A stretch of 64,000 nucleotides of DNA from Chamaecyparis obtusa. Lineage: Eukaryota; Streptophyta; Pinopsida; Cupressales; Cupressaceae. Where the stretch lies: positions 455,001 to 519,000 of the forward strand of contig BSBK01002086.1 of NCBI GenBank assembly GCA_027943335.1, given 5' to 3'. A program made the position numbers and the translations under genes. The notes beneath the pieces are model-generated. The model saw nothing but the letters and a program-made list of their open reading frames with translations. It was not told the origin of the DNA and made no database searches. Shown in pieces: positions 10,966 to 23,434 of this stretch (its first letter is position 1; the number at the start of each line of letters is the position of its first letter).

Positions 10966-13958
10966 TGTTAGTCAATAGTTTTGTCCTCCAACTAGAAACA
11001 TAAACAATGACTCAAAATGCCCAATTAGAAAGAACAAAATGCGCTAACAGTTGGACGGGTTATCATTGATTGATAACCATCCTCTGAATTAAGAGGTATA
11101 GCTCCCTTGTTTACAGATTTGCAATGAATTTAAATGATATGATGTGCCTTTAACCTGAAGGTACTTAAGGCTTTTTGATATTCATTCATAGACATGAAAT
11201 GAATGCAATTGCTTGGATTTATAAACTATATGGAAGAAGAAAGATGGAGAAGCAGCCACAGGACTACCTGGCCAATCTTTCCTATTATAGAGAAAATGAA
11301 GGGAAGACTTCTTCATTTTACAAACAATGAATGATAATACAAGAACTGTATCTTAGATTTGACAAAAGTGACTACATAATCAACATTAGTCTAAGAAATT
11401 CATACCCAGACTCCAAAATCTAACATATAAAGTTCTTACATCTCAAATATGTAACAAGATGACCACAAGATCACCCTGCCTCTGCAAATAAAAAAAACAA
11501 GTACAACAAAACAAAGCTAAATTCCCTATTCTCCCTATTGCAAATCCTAAACTATCTCCTTCCCTTTAGCAGCTTCAGAACTCCCACTGAAAAAGCAAAA
11601 CCCCTAGCGATGTCAAAAGTTCTACAATAAATAATGCTTTTGGGCGTATTTTGATTCTAATAATCATTTCTTGAAATTCCCTTTATTCTTATATTTCACC
11701 TATTTCGTGGCTTCATTATTCTCATCCCCCACTCTAACACATTTCCAACATGTGGCTTCTCCCTTTTGATGAGTTAATATTTTCTATAACATTACCGCTT
11801 AGCAGTAGAATTGACAGACAAATGTCTTCACATGAGACTTATATTATGATACTAGACATTTGGTATAGAATCGGGCCGCTTTATCATTAGCTTTGGATGA
11901 TGAGTCTTTGTTTTCCTATTTTGATGAAATCATGTTTCACGGATCCTCATCATATAACTGAGTATATGTTTTCCTGATCACTTTGCGCTGAGCTGCAGTC
12001 CTGTGTCTCAATCTTCACATCTTCAACTCGGGCTTTGGGATTGGTGTATGAACACATTTGGGTCTTTGGGATTTCATCATTCAGGTCGATGATGGCAAAG
12101 AGTCATCGCACACTAAGCTGCAAAAACCATTTCCTTCTTATGACAATCATTGACAGTATATGCTAAGATTTCAATTACTTTATCCATACCCGTGATAAAA
12201 CCTCTATCCACTATTCTCACAAGACAGATTCTAGGCTACATTGACCCGATGCAGAGATGATCTGACCCTTGGGTTCTTGTGTCAGCGTGCACTCGCAAGT
12301 GAATGTTGATGCTTCAACATCTATGTTAACTCGAGCTGATGCATGGAAACTATAGGTATTCTGTCAAATAGTTTGTGACTGATCTGCACATTTAAGACGA
12401 CTCCTTCCTTTGTGCCAACAATGATTTTCAATTGTCACAGTGATGCCTTTGCATCTTCTCGAGCCACCAATTGTCTTTCATCCACTGTTGATGCTCACTG
12501 TCATGGCCCTTTTATAAAATCAAGATGAGAATCTTTGAAGACAAACTTGATATGAACAATTATGCCCGGTCTAAAGAACCCCATGATCATATTCCTAGTT
12601 CTCGATGATAGTACCATATCAGGTCATTTGAATGCTTAGGCATAGACATGAATTAAACACTTTGTGTGTCCACTGTGTATGGATTTGAAAACATCGATTG
12701 CTGTGATCCCTTCGTGGTAGATAGAGGTAATGATGTTACCCATCTTTATCAAAGATGCTACATGCATCGTGGCAACTCATTTTACAATGATTGCTTGGTG
12801 TCAATTCCAGATATGACCATCGGGCTATATATACATATGTTCCCATTCTGGCATCATCGAGAGACTCTTAGCTGTCGATGATGTGGCTTCTTGCAGAGGA
12901 TCAATCGGTTTGGGGTCATATTATGATGCTCTCAATTCATTTGAATTAGGAATATCATTAATATCTTTCAATTCCATTTTATTTTCCTGTGGGTCCATTC
13001 TCTAACTCGTGAACATCTTCCATTCGAAAGTGTCAACATATCCTTGTTCATCTGGTGAAGAGTTAAGCGAAAAAGCTAGGGGAAGAATGTGCACTGAATC
13101 AGAAATGGCTGCTGCAACCAATGTATGTTGGACCTTAGAGAATGAAATGTGACAATTGATGGATAGAAGGCACATGCCTGCACTTGCCACTGAATCCTAC
13201 TACTCTCATTACTGCAAACTACTTGACAACTGTGATCATGGAGTTGGCCTTCGGAGTCCTTATTTGACAGCACCAGTGATCTTTTTGAATTGACAATTTG
13301 GCCTCGAGAGCAGCTCAAGAGTGTGTGGGAATGGGCATGAATAAATATCTCCTTATAGAGATCTCTCTATGAATATAGGGATAGCAATACCATGTATATT
13401 TGTATTTCAATCAAGTTCAAAAAGATAGGGCCCGATAATATATATGAGGCTTACTAAACATGATTTCAAAACCCCATAAAATACCAATATCTCTGTCACA
13501 AGGGATTTTTTAAAATTTATCATCTACGTTTGAACACCAATTCAGGTCCACAAAACCAGAATCACCACTCTTTGCATGAACTTTAGAACATTTGAATTAT
13601 GAACCTAAATTCTGTACCCTTGAACTAATCTGGACTGAAAATTTGAACCCAATCCTGAACAGGTGAGACCGCATTTTGAACTGCTGGAATTGACCTTGAA
13701 ACTCTGTCTTTTGAACATGCAACTTGAACTCAAACCTTCTGAGTTTGAACTTTGAACCACTTGATATTTGCAAACTGCAATTCAAACTTTGAACTTTGAA
13801 CAACATGGTTTGAAGTTCAAGTTCAATACATCCATGGAATGCTATTTATTCATAACTTGATAAAAACATTGTTAGAAAAACCATGAAATATTTAGGAAAT
13901 TAACTCCATGGGATTGGATTTTAAAATCTAAAACTGGGGTGCTGAAGGCAGGCCAACA
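10966..13958 (-). repeat. E3 LTR, right copy (5' LTR), about 2993 bp
   Basis: It pairs with 5466-8450 and carries the same GAAC motif cluster at about 13585-13830. It is followed by the target duplication CTACT at 13959-13963. Confidence 0.9.
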
Positions 13959-13963
13959 CTACT

Positions 13964-14888
13964 AATAATCAAATTTATAATATGAGCATTCTTTTCTCCC
14001 CAAACATATTGCTTCCCCTGTGACTTTGGCTCGGGAATGAGTCAATAAAGATGTGGCAAGAGATTAAGCCATCTACAATGTGTGATGATTCCTTTTTCCC
14101 ATGACTCGTAATTATCCTTACTCAAAAGTACTATTGCAGGATGTGTTTCATAACCCATGATTACATTAATGATACACTTCTCTCATTACAAATTGAGATC
14201 AATAATTATTACACTCTACAATTAGGCTATAATAGACTTAGATCACTATGCAAAAGACCAAGCTAAGGCATATGCATTACAATTACAAAACTAAGCCAAA
14301 TTCAGAAAGTACCAGGTCTCAAAAATATAGAAAAAATTATGCACTTTCTAAAAAAATTACACCTCAAAAGGAGTTCATATGAGCCCGAACGAGGCCTTGG
14401 AAGTTGCAAAAATTGAGATTTGTAATTTTTAGAAAAAATCAGGAACAAAGATCAAAAACCACCTACACCATTATGTAGATCGTGAAATTCTACCACAAAA
14501 CAAAAATAATTGCTCGAAAAAAGGAGTCCAGATGACTGAGATATCGTTGTTTGAAAATCGCCTTTGAAATTATTATTTTTGAATCATTGTTATCATACTT
14601 CCAAAGTTCAAATGGTTCTAGATTTGGACTTGGGTGTCCGATTTGGATGAAACAATATTTGATTTAAGATTTTTGGGACCTTCTTAATATGATTTCAACC
14701 TTTGATTTGCACCAACAATGTCTAATATTGACCTGCAATAGAAAGCCACAAAATACAAAACCCAATTTTTTTCCAAATAGACTATGCAATGGTGATGTCC
14801 AAGTACCTTATTCTACACCCACAATTGAATCAAGCCAAGATTGATATTATTGAGAAGAGGTCTTCACACCTTGAGAGCTCTAATACCA
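13964..14888 (-). other. E2 interior, 5' part, non-coding leader
   Basis: This is the remainder of E2 between the E3 insertion and the E2 primer site (TGGTATTAGAGC on the minus strand, 14877-14888). I see no coding frame of note; it may be the untranslated leader. Confidence 0.5.
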
Positions 14889-15347
14889 TGTTAGATTTTT
14901 TGGTGACTCTACAAAACCCCTAGGATTGAATGCAAGACCAAGATAACTTCCACAAGAGATTGGCAAGATAATTGCATTAAAATGCAAGAATGATATTATT
15001 GATAATGGACTTGATTAAAATACACATAATAGGCCTCCTTATATAGGAAAGACAATAAGAAACAATGATAAGAAGATGATAAGCTATCACCTATGCAAGG
15101 TGTAATCACATGTCCACCAAATGTGGATTATCCTCCATTATGCAATAAAGTATGTGCAATAGGATGGGGATGATAATGTGATAAGTGCACTAAAGGTGGA
15201 TCTCACACCTAAAGTGGAAATTCTCCTACATCATGTGCTTAATTGAGGTGTAAACTCCTAGGTATCTCATTGACAAACTACGATGCAATGCATTATCCTA
15301 AGTAAGATTAAGTAAAGTGTAATTAGGAATATTTAATTACACCAATA
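14889..15347 (-). repeat. E2 5' LTR with adjoining leader
   Basis: Bases 14931-15347 match the left LTR. Bases 14889-14930 lie between that match and the primer site and are absent from the left copy. Both 14889 (TGTTAG) and 14931 (TGCAAG) would give a TG...CA-type terminus, so the inner LTR edge is ambiguous. Confidence 0.7.
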
Positions 15348-15352
15348 ATTAT

Positions 15353-16385
15353 GTAAAGGGTTTGTGTCATAATATTTTGAGTGTTGTAAAAATGTGTGAG
15401 AATGACTAATATTGTGTTCAAGAGTGAAGGGTGTAAGATGTAGAAAAGATCTGGAGCAGTGATTGTAAATGACAGAAGGATAAGAAAGAACATGTACCAA
15501 CTTGAAGGAGCTACATAAATGTTTACTATCTTAGATTAATGACAATTGAATTTGGAATTAGAGGATGTGCCACATCAATTTTGATAAGTTGGTACAAATT
15601 AGTTCATCATGTGTAGTAAGAGACTTACCTAGATTGTGTAAACTAGACAATATTATCTCTAAAGGATGTTAAGAAGGAAACCAAAGAAGAGAATTGTTCA
15701 AGGTAAAAGATTATTCATCGACCGATTACTAGATCTAGTGCATACCAACTTGTGTGGTCCTACCAGAACAAGGAATTTACAAGATGAGAGATACTTAATA
15801 CTTTTCATTGATGATTATTCAAGATTATGTTGGGTTGCATTTCTAAGAGAAAAATTAGAAGCATTTGAGAAGTTCAAGATTTTTAAAGAAAGAGCTGAGA
15901 ATGAATGTGGTAGGAAGATTAAATATTTGAGATCTGATAAAGGAGGAGAGTTTACATCTAATAAGTTTGAGAATTTTTGTGAGAAACATGGTATTAAGAG
16001 ACAATTTCCAGTGGTTAGAACACCACAACATAATGATATAGTGGAAATAATGAATCAGACAATATAGGAATCATCTAGCATAATGATAAAGGAAGTAAGT
16101 TTACCAGAGGTTTACTAGAGAGAAGTAGTACATACAATTGTGTACACACTTAATAAAGTTCTTCACTAGAAGAAGTATGGCAAGAGATCATATGAGCTAT
16201 GACATGGAAGAGTACCTACAGTGAAATATTTCAATATTTTTTGAAGAAGATGCTAAATTCAGAGAGATGGGGACAATCTTGGCGAGTTTGACAATAGAGC
16301 AGATGAAGGCATATTTCTGGGATATTCTACAAAGAGTGAAGCATATTGGTATTACAACAAGAGACTGAATAAGATTGTTAAAAGT
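15353..16385 (+). pseudogene. E1 pre-integrase and integrase remnant
   Basis: The copia frame resumes right after E2. A GAG-pre-integrase zinc-finger region (MCHINFDKL... with paired cysteines) is readable at about 15555-15670 and ends at a stop and a frameshift. The integrase core follows at 15666-16067: first Asp region LLDLVHTNLCGP, then FIDDYSRL, second Asp in RSDKGGEF, and the glutamate segment PQHNDIVEIMNQ, where the usual NG..ER is altered. An in-frame stop follows at 16065. This part would have joined cDNA ends to the host chromosome. Confidence 0.8.
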
Positions 16386-18172
16386 GTGAATGTGAAGGTT
16401 GATGAGGATTTTTTGAAGACTCTTGAGAAATACATTAAATATAAATTTGATACAAAGGATATAGGAAAGAAATACAATAAAGATGAGGAAGAGATAAGGA
16501 AAGCTCTGACATATATAACTAATACATTAAGGTATGCAAAAATAAATCATTCCGAGAATCAAATTATTGGTGATAAGAATAGAGGAGTTTTTATTAGAAG
16601 TAGAGAAGCACAAGAGGAATTTTTTGTGTTTACTTTTAGAAATTGAGTCTAAGACTATGGAAGAAGCATGCAATGATCAGAACTAGAAGAGAGAAATGAA
16701 GGAAGAACTTGATCAGATTGAGAAGAATCGGGCTTGGAACTTATACCTATACCGACCAAAAAGAATGTGATTGGTACAAAATCAATTTTCCAGAACAAGT
16801 TGGGTGAGAATGGAAAGGTAATAAGGAACAAGGCAAGGTTAGTATACAAAGTTCGTACTCAAATTGAAGGTATATAATTTGACGAGACTTATGCCCCAGT
16901 TTCCCAAATAGAAGTGATCCAAATATTTCTTGCATTTGTAGTGCTCAAAGATTTCAAGGTTTTTTAGATGGATGTTAAGTCAATATTTTTTAATGGAGAA
17001 CTAAATGAAGAAGTTTTCATTGAACAATCGAAAGGATTTATATCAAAAGGGAATCTAGATGTTGTGTGCAAATTGAAGAAGGAACTGTATGGATTAAAGA
17101 AAAAACCCAGAGTGTGCTATGGAAAATTAGATAGATATCTGATTGGACAAGGATTTTAGAAAGGGTCAGCAGATAGTAACTTGTATTAGAAGATTTATTC
17201 AGATAAGATTTTGATTTTTGTGGTTTATGTTGATGACATCATTTTTGGAGGAAAATATGACTTGTGCAGGAAATTTGCAAAGGAGATTCAAAAGGAATTT
17301 GAGATGTCCATGATTGATGAGTTGAATTTCTTTCTTGGGTTGCATGTAAATCAGAACAGTAAAGGAATTTTCATTTCTCAGTCTAAGTATGTCAAGGAAT
17401 TGTTGAAAAATTTTGGTTTGGAAAATTATAAACTTGTATGTACTTCTATTGTAATCAGATGTAAACTAAGGAAGATGATTCACTAAAGGTTGATGCAAGT
17501 AAGTACACATCAATGATTGGATGACTATTGTATCTAACTATTACTAAATCAGATATTATGTACGCAGTATGTTTGGTAGCCATATTTCAACAAGAACCAA
17601 TAGAGTCTCATGTTATGGCAGTAAAGATCATTTTAAGATATTTGAAGGGTACATAAGAGTTTGGATTATGGTACCCAAAAGGTTCGGATTTCACACTAAT
17701 AGCTTATATTGATGCAAATTTATCCAATTGTCTGGATAATTGAAGAAGTACTAATAATGGAGCTTATTTTCTTGGCTCCTAGTTGGTTGCTTGGTCAAGC
17801 AAGAAGCAAGATTATATAACACTATCAACTGTTGAATCAAAATACATTGCAACATCTTCATGTTGTACTTAGGTATTATGGATGAAACAAACTTTGAAGG
17901 ATATATGTATAACTTTTGATGAGTCGATTTCAATCACGTGTGATAATACCAGTGCTATAAATATTTCAAAGGAAACAATGCAACATTCTAGGACAAAACA
18001 TATATCTATCAGGTATCATTTCTTGAGAGAGAAGGTATTGGAAAAGGAAGTCAAGCTTGAGTATGTGCCTACAAAGGAGAAAATAGAAGAAATATTTACA
18101 AAACCTTTGTGCAAGGATACTTTTGAGTATCTTAGGGGGAGGCTAGGCGTTCTGCCCCTTTCTAGTTTTTAA
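16386..18172 (+). pseudogene. E1 reverse transcriptase and RNase H remnant
   Basis: The frame shared by 16386-16646, 16968-17159 and 17211-17486 carries copia reverse transcriptase: MDVKSIFFNGELNEEVF, then VCKLKKELYGLKK, then the catalytic YVDDIIFGG at about 17224-17251. Stops separate the pieces. A frameshift comes before the RNase H C-terminus at 17882-18172 (TKHISIRYHFLREKV ... KPLCKDTFEYLRGRLG), the usual copia pol ending. It is followed by about 175 bp of 3' untranslated E1 sequence up to E4. Confidence 0.85.
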
Positions 18173-18348
18173 TAAATGAACTGGTGCATGCATTGGTCTA
18201 GTGAATTTCATGCTTAATCATTTTTGGAAAATGATTGGAAACTTCCTCTTAGGGGGAGAAGAGTGGGTTAATAAGGGGGATTTTGACCCTTTGAATTTAT
18301 TTTCAAAGGGTGAGAAAAATAGTTGGTGAAGAGTGACAGAGAAATTTG

Positions 18349-19585
18349 TGTTGGAACTATGGAAAGGTGTACTAAGAGGGGAGGGGTGAATCAATACCCT
18401 TAAAAAAATTTCAAACTGAATCTTTGTAAACATAAATATCACTAACTGACTGTATCATTTACATTTAACATACATCCAAAACATAATTGAAATGTAAATG
18501 CGTGTAATCTAATCAATAAAGCATTCATGAAACTTCATACACATGACACTTGTATGTTGGTATGGCAGAAACCCTTGTTAGAAGGTAAAAAATGAGGCGG
18601 GGATGACACCCACAAAGCTTCACTACTCTAGCAACAAAGTTTTTGGTTAAGGCTACAAAGATTTTGATCACTTCTGGTGATCTTACCTTGTTAGGAGTAA
18701 CAATGATATCAACTAGATCTACCTGGTTAGAGTATTTTAGCAACACAATTAAGTGAGCACTCATTTAAGAGATTTACAAAAGAATTGTTAAGTTCACTCT
18801 GTTAAGAGATTTAAAATTTGCTACAATGGCTAAAGAGTAACAGTAGGATTTGATCTGTAAATAGAAACCTAACATGCCTAATATCAAATCTATAATGTAC
18901 TTATCTATTATCACCTTAATGTGATTGATCTCTTCTCTGAATTCTACTTGATAGCCTTCTGTTTCTGATAAACTATATGTTTTGTCAATGCTTGTCAATC
19001 ATAACCCTGTATGATCTTTAGATGTCTTCCAATGTGGCCCAGCTACTACATGTGTGATTCTTGTCAAAATAACATCTATACAAATTTGATATAAAACTGA
19101 TCTAACCTAATTAGAGTTTAGACTCTATCTTAGAAAACCTAAGATCAACGGTAGAAATGAATAACCTAGATCATCATAACATAAGAATCATCAATAATGA
19201 AATGATTACATCCATATTAAATTTTGTCTCGATCTTGGTAAACCATTTTTTAATTGGTGTAAACCATTTTCCTTGTAGTTTGTACTATTCCAAACTGCTA
19301 TATCATTTCATGTTTCACTTGGTGTATACTACATTCATCACTTAGTAATTAACTAGTGCTCGGTTCATATGAATACTCGGTGACTATAGTGTTCAATAAT
19401 CATTGATCATCTGGCTCGGTAAGAGTGCTCAATCAAAACTATATTTGGTTAACATAGTGATATGCCTTGTGTTATGCTCAGTGTCTAGGCTCTTTGTATT
19501 GATCGATTGTCTTGTCTTGTCTCCTTTACCGACTATATGACTGAATGATACTAATGACAAATATTAATGCTCTTTAGGAGTAACA
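18349..19585 (-). repeat. E4 3' LTR
   Basis: It pairs with 23435-24669, shares the AGAGGGGAGGGGTGAATC block and the closing GGAGTAACA, and on the minus strand begins TGTTACTCC. It contains several CTCGGT motifs (ACCGAG on the minus strand). Confidence 0.9.
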
Positions 19586-19598
19586 TTCTCCCCCTTTG
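19586..19598 (-). other. E4 polypurine tract
   Basis: On the minus strand a CCAAAGGGGGAGAA-type tract lies directly before the LTR start TGTTACTCC. The same tract type precedes the LTRs of E5, E6 and E7. Confidence 0.8.
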
Positions 19599-19975
19599 GC
19601 ATTAGTATAAAAAACTTTATGTATATGTACCGACTACAAAATTTGAACTTAACCAAAAATGTGAATTTATGTGAACTCCCCCTTTGTACATGCTCTTAGT
19701 GTGAAGTACATACAAGAATATATGAAAGAATATATATACATATATTTTCCCCATTTTTTGAAATTAATGCCAAAAATGTACTCATAGCTTGTCAAAAATG
19801 TTCTGATGGGTTTTCTGCATTCCTCTTTGAGATTTTCAAGAGCAATGTGCTCTAATCTGACTTGTACATGAATATCAAAAATATTCTCTATTATCTATAT
19901 CTCAGGGGTGGCAACTAACTCTTTTACCTTATTCACATGTTGTTGCATCACCTTGAGGTGTGGAAGTAACTCTGC

Positions 19976-21890
19976 CTATAGATTGATTACTTGATCTCTG
20001 ATTGTATCTTCTTCCTTCCTTAGTTCTAATCTTAACCACTGGATTTGTTGAACTTTAGCATAATTCTCATAAAATGCATTTGGCTTGGTTAAAAGATTAT
20101 TTGCACTAACCTTTATATCTTCATCTAACTTTTGTATCTTTTCACTGAGCTCGGTAGTGAAATGGTCTATAGTGCATAATTTATGCAAGATTGTTATAAC
20201 TTGTTGAATAATAGCATCGAGCTCGGTTATTACCTCAAATAACTTTACTTTATTAACTGCCACTTATTAGCTTATTTGTTCTACTAGATTTAACTAAATC
20301 TTAGCCTTGGGTCTTTCTTCAATTATTTTCTCTACATCTATATTTGAAGAATTTATATGGCCGGTTAGAGTAGAAAGTTGATCAATGATGGGAGTTGCCT
20401 CGTCAACATTGATATCAGGGAATACTTGCATCAAACTTTCTCTAACATCTTCTAAGACCTGTTTATGTTTACTTTCTTGTCTTAGTTTTTCTTGTGCAAC
20501 CTTCCTTGTGCATAGTTCTCCATACCTTCTTAGTGCTTCCGGGTCTGGAGTTCTCAGGTCACATGTGGGAATTTCTATGATCTCATTTAATGTGACTAAA
20601 CCCTTACCATGTTTTTTCTTTTTATTCTTCTCTTGTGTGCTCAATGTGGGAGATTTCCCATATGGTACTAGAGCTTTAGTCTTTGGATTAGACTTTTCTT
20701 GCTCGGTAGACACACACTCTTCCTTATCCTTCACTTTGACTATTGTCTCATTTTGTTGTCCTTGGGCTTCTTTCTTGGTGTCAGTTGTAGATGTATCTAC
20801 ATTTGTTTCAGTTTTTGTCTATTTACTTTTTTCCTCTTTATTTTCAGGCTCATTTTTTTCCTTTTGTTCTTCTACATCTTGTCCTTCAGTGGTGTCCTTA
20901 TGTTGCTTAGGTGCTTGATCCTCGGGCTTCCCTTGAGTAGCAATATCAATTACTTGTACCAATATTGGAAAATTACCTAGTATGTCTATTGTTGCTTCCT
21001 CATTAGGATGTTCTTCTTCAGTATCATCTACAACCATAGTGATATCTTCATCAGCCTTAGCTTCATCATCAAGATCTCCATTTGTAATGTCTTCTATTAT
21101 GACTTCATCAGTCCTGGTTACTAATTTCTCGAGAGTATCCTATTTCTCCTCTTCAATATATCCAACCAGATAGAAGTCCTTGGCATAAGTGTCATATTGT
21201 ACCTTAGTATCAAATATATGAATTGGCTCTTTTGTAGCTATGTTGACATCATCTGAATGTACCCCTTCCCTTTACTTTTGACTTTCTGCTCAGGGATTAT
21301 AGCTAATGCAGTTTTATCAGCTTCTGCCTTTGAATCCAAATTTTTCATCCATAATACTTTGTTGTTTTCATCAAATTCTTCCAGTTTACCTACCAAAATG
21401 TTTAGTTCTCGACCTTTGATCAAAATCTATTGGCATATTGTTTCATCATTTCTTCAACCTCGATGATTGAAAGAGTAGGCATTGCCAAAATTAAAGAATG
21501 TTCCCTCGTATTCTTTTTAGTATGCAAGGCATATGTCCACCTTGTTGATATCTTGTCATGAAGTTCCTTAGGAACATATTTTACAAATTCAATAGGTAAT
21601 CTCTTGAATTTAATCATCATGTGGATGATTGCCTCTAATACTTTCTCCTGATCCTCGGTTGACATATGTACATACCGATTCATCTTAGGGTGACCTATTC
21701 TACCCATATCCTTTATGTTTTCAACTAACTCATCAACATATTGATTCTTATTTACTACAAATTTAAATTTACTTTGATCATCTTCTTCTTCATAATCTAC
21801 ATCATCCTTACCTCTTTTACTTGGTCATGCTTTTATTGACTATACACATTCTATGCTCAAAACTTATAATACCCTAATGCATCTTATTTC
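19976..21890 (-). pseudogene. E4 second frame, unknown charged protein family
   Basis: Minus-strand segments (21707-21420, 21423-21238, 21037-20819, 20734-20294, 20263-19976) form a broken coding region whose order and sequence are matched by E6 (33540-35610). Shared blocks, in order, are an acidic run with KFKFVVNKN-like sequence, RYVHMSTEDQEKV..., RWTYALHTKKN, LPILVQAID-like sequence, KHGKG.VTL.EIIEI, and DP..LR.YGELCT. A C-terminal region rich in Ile, Leu and Lys looks like a coiled coil (EVITELDAIIQQVITILHKL). I do not recognise this family; it has no pol or gag signature. Conservation between two diverged copies argues that it was a real protein. Confidence 0.55.
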
Positions 21891-21969
21891 ATATTGATTT
21901 GGTGTTCATTCAATAGATATAAGTAACTGTTGTAGGATATAACTGATTGAAATTCAGTTCCATACATAC

Positions 21970-23370
21970 CTGAATTACTTACGTGGAGGTGGTGAAATCA
22001 CCTAATCCAAAATATGAGGTGTCACTGACTATTGTGCTTGATCCAACATTACCATTTGTTTCTTTTCTCCACATTTGATTTCTTATCCTCATGATTTCTT
22101 CAATTGTGTTTCCATTTGTATTTACATTTACCTCTGGTGCTCGGTCTCTGTAGTCTTTACTTAAGTGACCGACCTTGTGACAGTGCAAACATGCCATTCC
22201 AGAATTTTCCCAATTTTGAGATCTTCCTCTCCAGTGCTTTCTAATGCAATTTGCTATAATATGTCCATATCTGCCACATGTTGTGCAATTAGTCCAAGTT
22301 TTGTAATCCTAAGTATATGCATTACCTTTCCTTCTCGGTTGATATGTCTTGTTTTGTCCTTTCGGCTTCCAGACTTGCTTCATATGTCCTACATTCTTGT
22401 GATATGTGTCAATACATGTTGCAAGTGTGACATTGCTTCTCCATATAGTGTTTCTTACATGACCTATTTAGCTTTGATCTACACTCATGTACTTGATGTC
22501 CATACTTATTATAGTTATAACAATAACCATCAAATTTAGGAGTGTATTTAGGAATACCTTTTGCTTTTCCTTTGAAAACATTTGATGTGTGGCCTGGTTT
22601 TCCATAATGATAGTGTAATAGCATCTTTGGCCTCGGATTTGCATAGGCACTCTTCTGTTCATATTGTCTTGGTGACTCTCCTTGCTTGGTATAGCCTAAA
22701 CCAGTAGTGTTGTCAAGTCTTCTTTTATTGCATAGGAATTCATCCATCATTTTAGTACTCTCTTCATATTTCTTAATCATATCATTATGATGTTGTTGAA
22801 TCTTTACTTGATTCTTCAATCTTTCATTTTCTTCTCTCAATTCACCAATGTCTTCCAATTTCTTGGTAAGCTCACTGTTCACTCGGTTGACTTCCTGACT
22901 CATGACAACCATTTGATTGAAAATTTCAAAATGATGCTCGGTGAGTCTTAGTATCTTAGATTCCTTTTCTTCTAGCTTTTCAGTCATTTGCCTCCTATCT
23001 TCAATAGCCAAATTTCTTTCTTGTTCATCTTGTCTTGCATTGTTCATAACATCAATCATTCTAAACATTTGTGTCTCTTGACTAATCTATAGTGCTTCAC
23101 TTGTTCAGTAAGATGTTGATTCTTTTTGGATAGATCTGATATGGTTCCTTCAGATGCATCAGATATGCTACCAAATCTAGATCTAGATGCCTCAACTGGA
23201 TCATTTATCTCTTCTTCATGATAATCAGTCTCATTATACTGAAATGCCATATCCTTCCTTTTGACCAGTAACTCTCTCAATTTTTCTTTGGTTTCCTTGA
23301 ATTGTTCAATGTAGATTTGCATCTGCAATTTATGATTCTCAATAGTCTTGGAAAACTTATACCTTTCCAT
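21970..23370 (-). pseudogene. E4 gag-like coiled-coil and zinc-knuckle array protein
   Basis: The coding region starts near the primer site on the minus strand (ATG at 23368-23370) and spans two main frames (23370-23056 and 23068-22409), with further pieces to 21979. The N-terminal 200 residues are strongly heptad-like (LRELLVKRK, LTKKLEDIGELREENERLKN). Then come at least four CCHC-type knuckles: CYNYNKYGHQVHEC (second Cys lost), CHTCNMY-stop-HISQEC, CTTCGRYGHIIANC (intact, about 22240-22290) and CLHCHKVGHLSKDY (last Cys lost). A fifth, more decayed one precedes them (HYHYGKPGHTSNVF). It is probably the element's RNA-binding gag. It is broken by stops and frameshifts. Confidence 0.65.
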
Positions 23371-23420
23371 GCTTAAATTATTTTATCTTCAGTGATTAAA
23401 CTTCCTTAACAAGAGAACTA

Positions 23421-23433
23421 GCTTTGATACCAA
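23421..23433 (-). other. E4 primer-binding site
   Basis: The minus strand reads TTGGTATCAAAGC, one mismatch from the standard initiator tRNA-Met site, one base beyond the LTR. Confidence 0.8.
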
Positions 23434-23434
23434 T

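Larger units (their letters stand above)
5466..13958 (-). mobile_element. E3: large-LTR non-autonomous element inserted in E2
   Basis: Two near-identical copies of about 3 kb (5466-8450 and 10966-13958) begin TGTTAGTC and end GGCCAACA on the plus strand. They enclose a 2.5-kb interior. A perfect 5-bp target duplication, CTACT, is seen at 5461-5465 and 13959-13963. The minus strand carries a primer-site-like TGGCGACTCTATTGGGGA (10943-10960) just inside the right LTR. That resembles the TGGCGACTC...GGGGA motif of some plant Ty3/gypsy (Tat/Ogre-like) elements and gives minus orientation. The only coding frame is an unrecognised hydrophilic protein (9077-10810); no pol is present. The layout fits a large retrotransposon derivative. 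About 630 bp of interior (8451-9076) downstream of the frame has no gene. Confidence 0.85.
3947..15347 (-). mobile_element. E2: non-autonomous LTR element inserted in E1
   Basis: Direct repeats at 3947-4363 and 14889/14931-15347 form an LTR pair. Orientation is minus. On that strand a polypurine tract (CTTAAGGGGGGG, 4364-4375) precedes the LTR starting TGTTGGTGTAATT, and TGGTATTAGAGC (14877-14888, one mismatch to the tRNA-Met site) follows the other LTR. A 4-5 base duplication, ATTA(T), flanks the element: E1 reads TTTATTA at the left and ATTATGTAAAG at the right. The interior, without the nested E3, is about 2 kb and has no reverse transcriptase or integrase. It must have been mobilised by enzymes supplied in trans. 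Confidence 0.8.

Noticed and set aside
20385..20918. 177-codon plus-strand frame rich in Ser, Phe and Cys
   Set aside because: Antisense shadow of the E4 second frame, whose protein matches E6 block by block.
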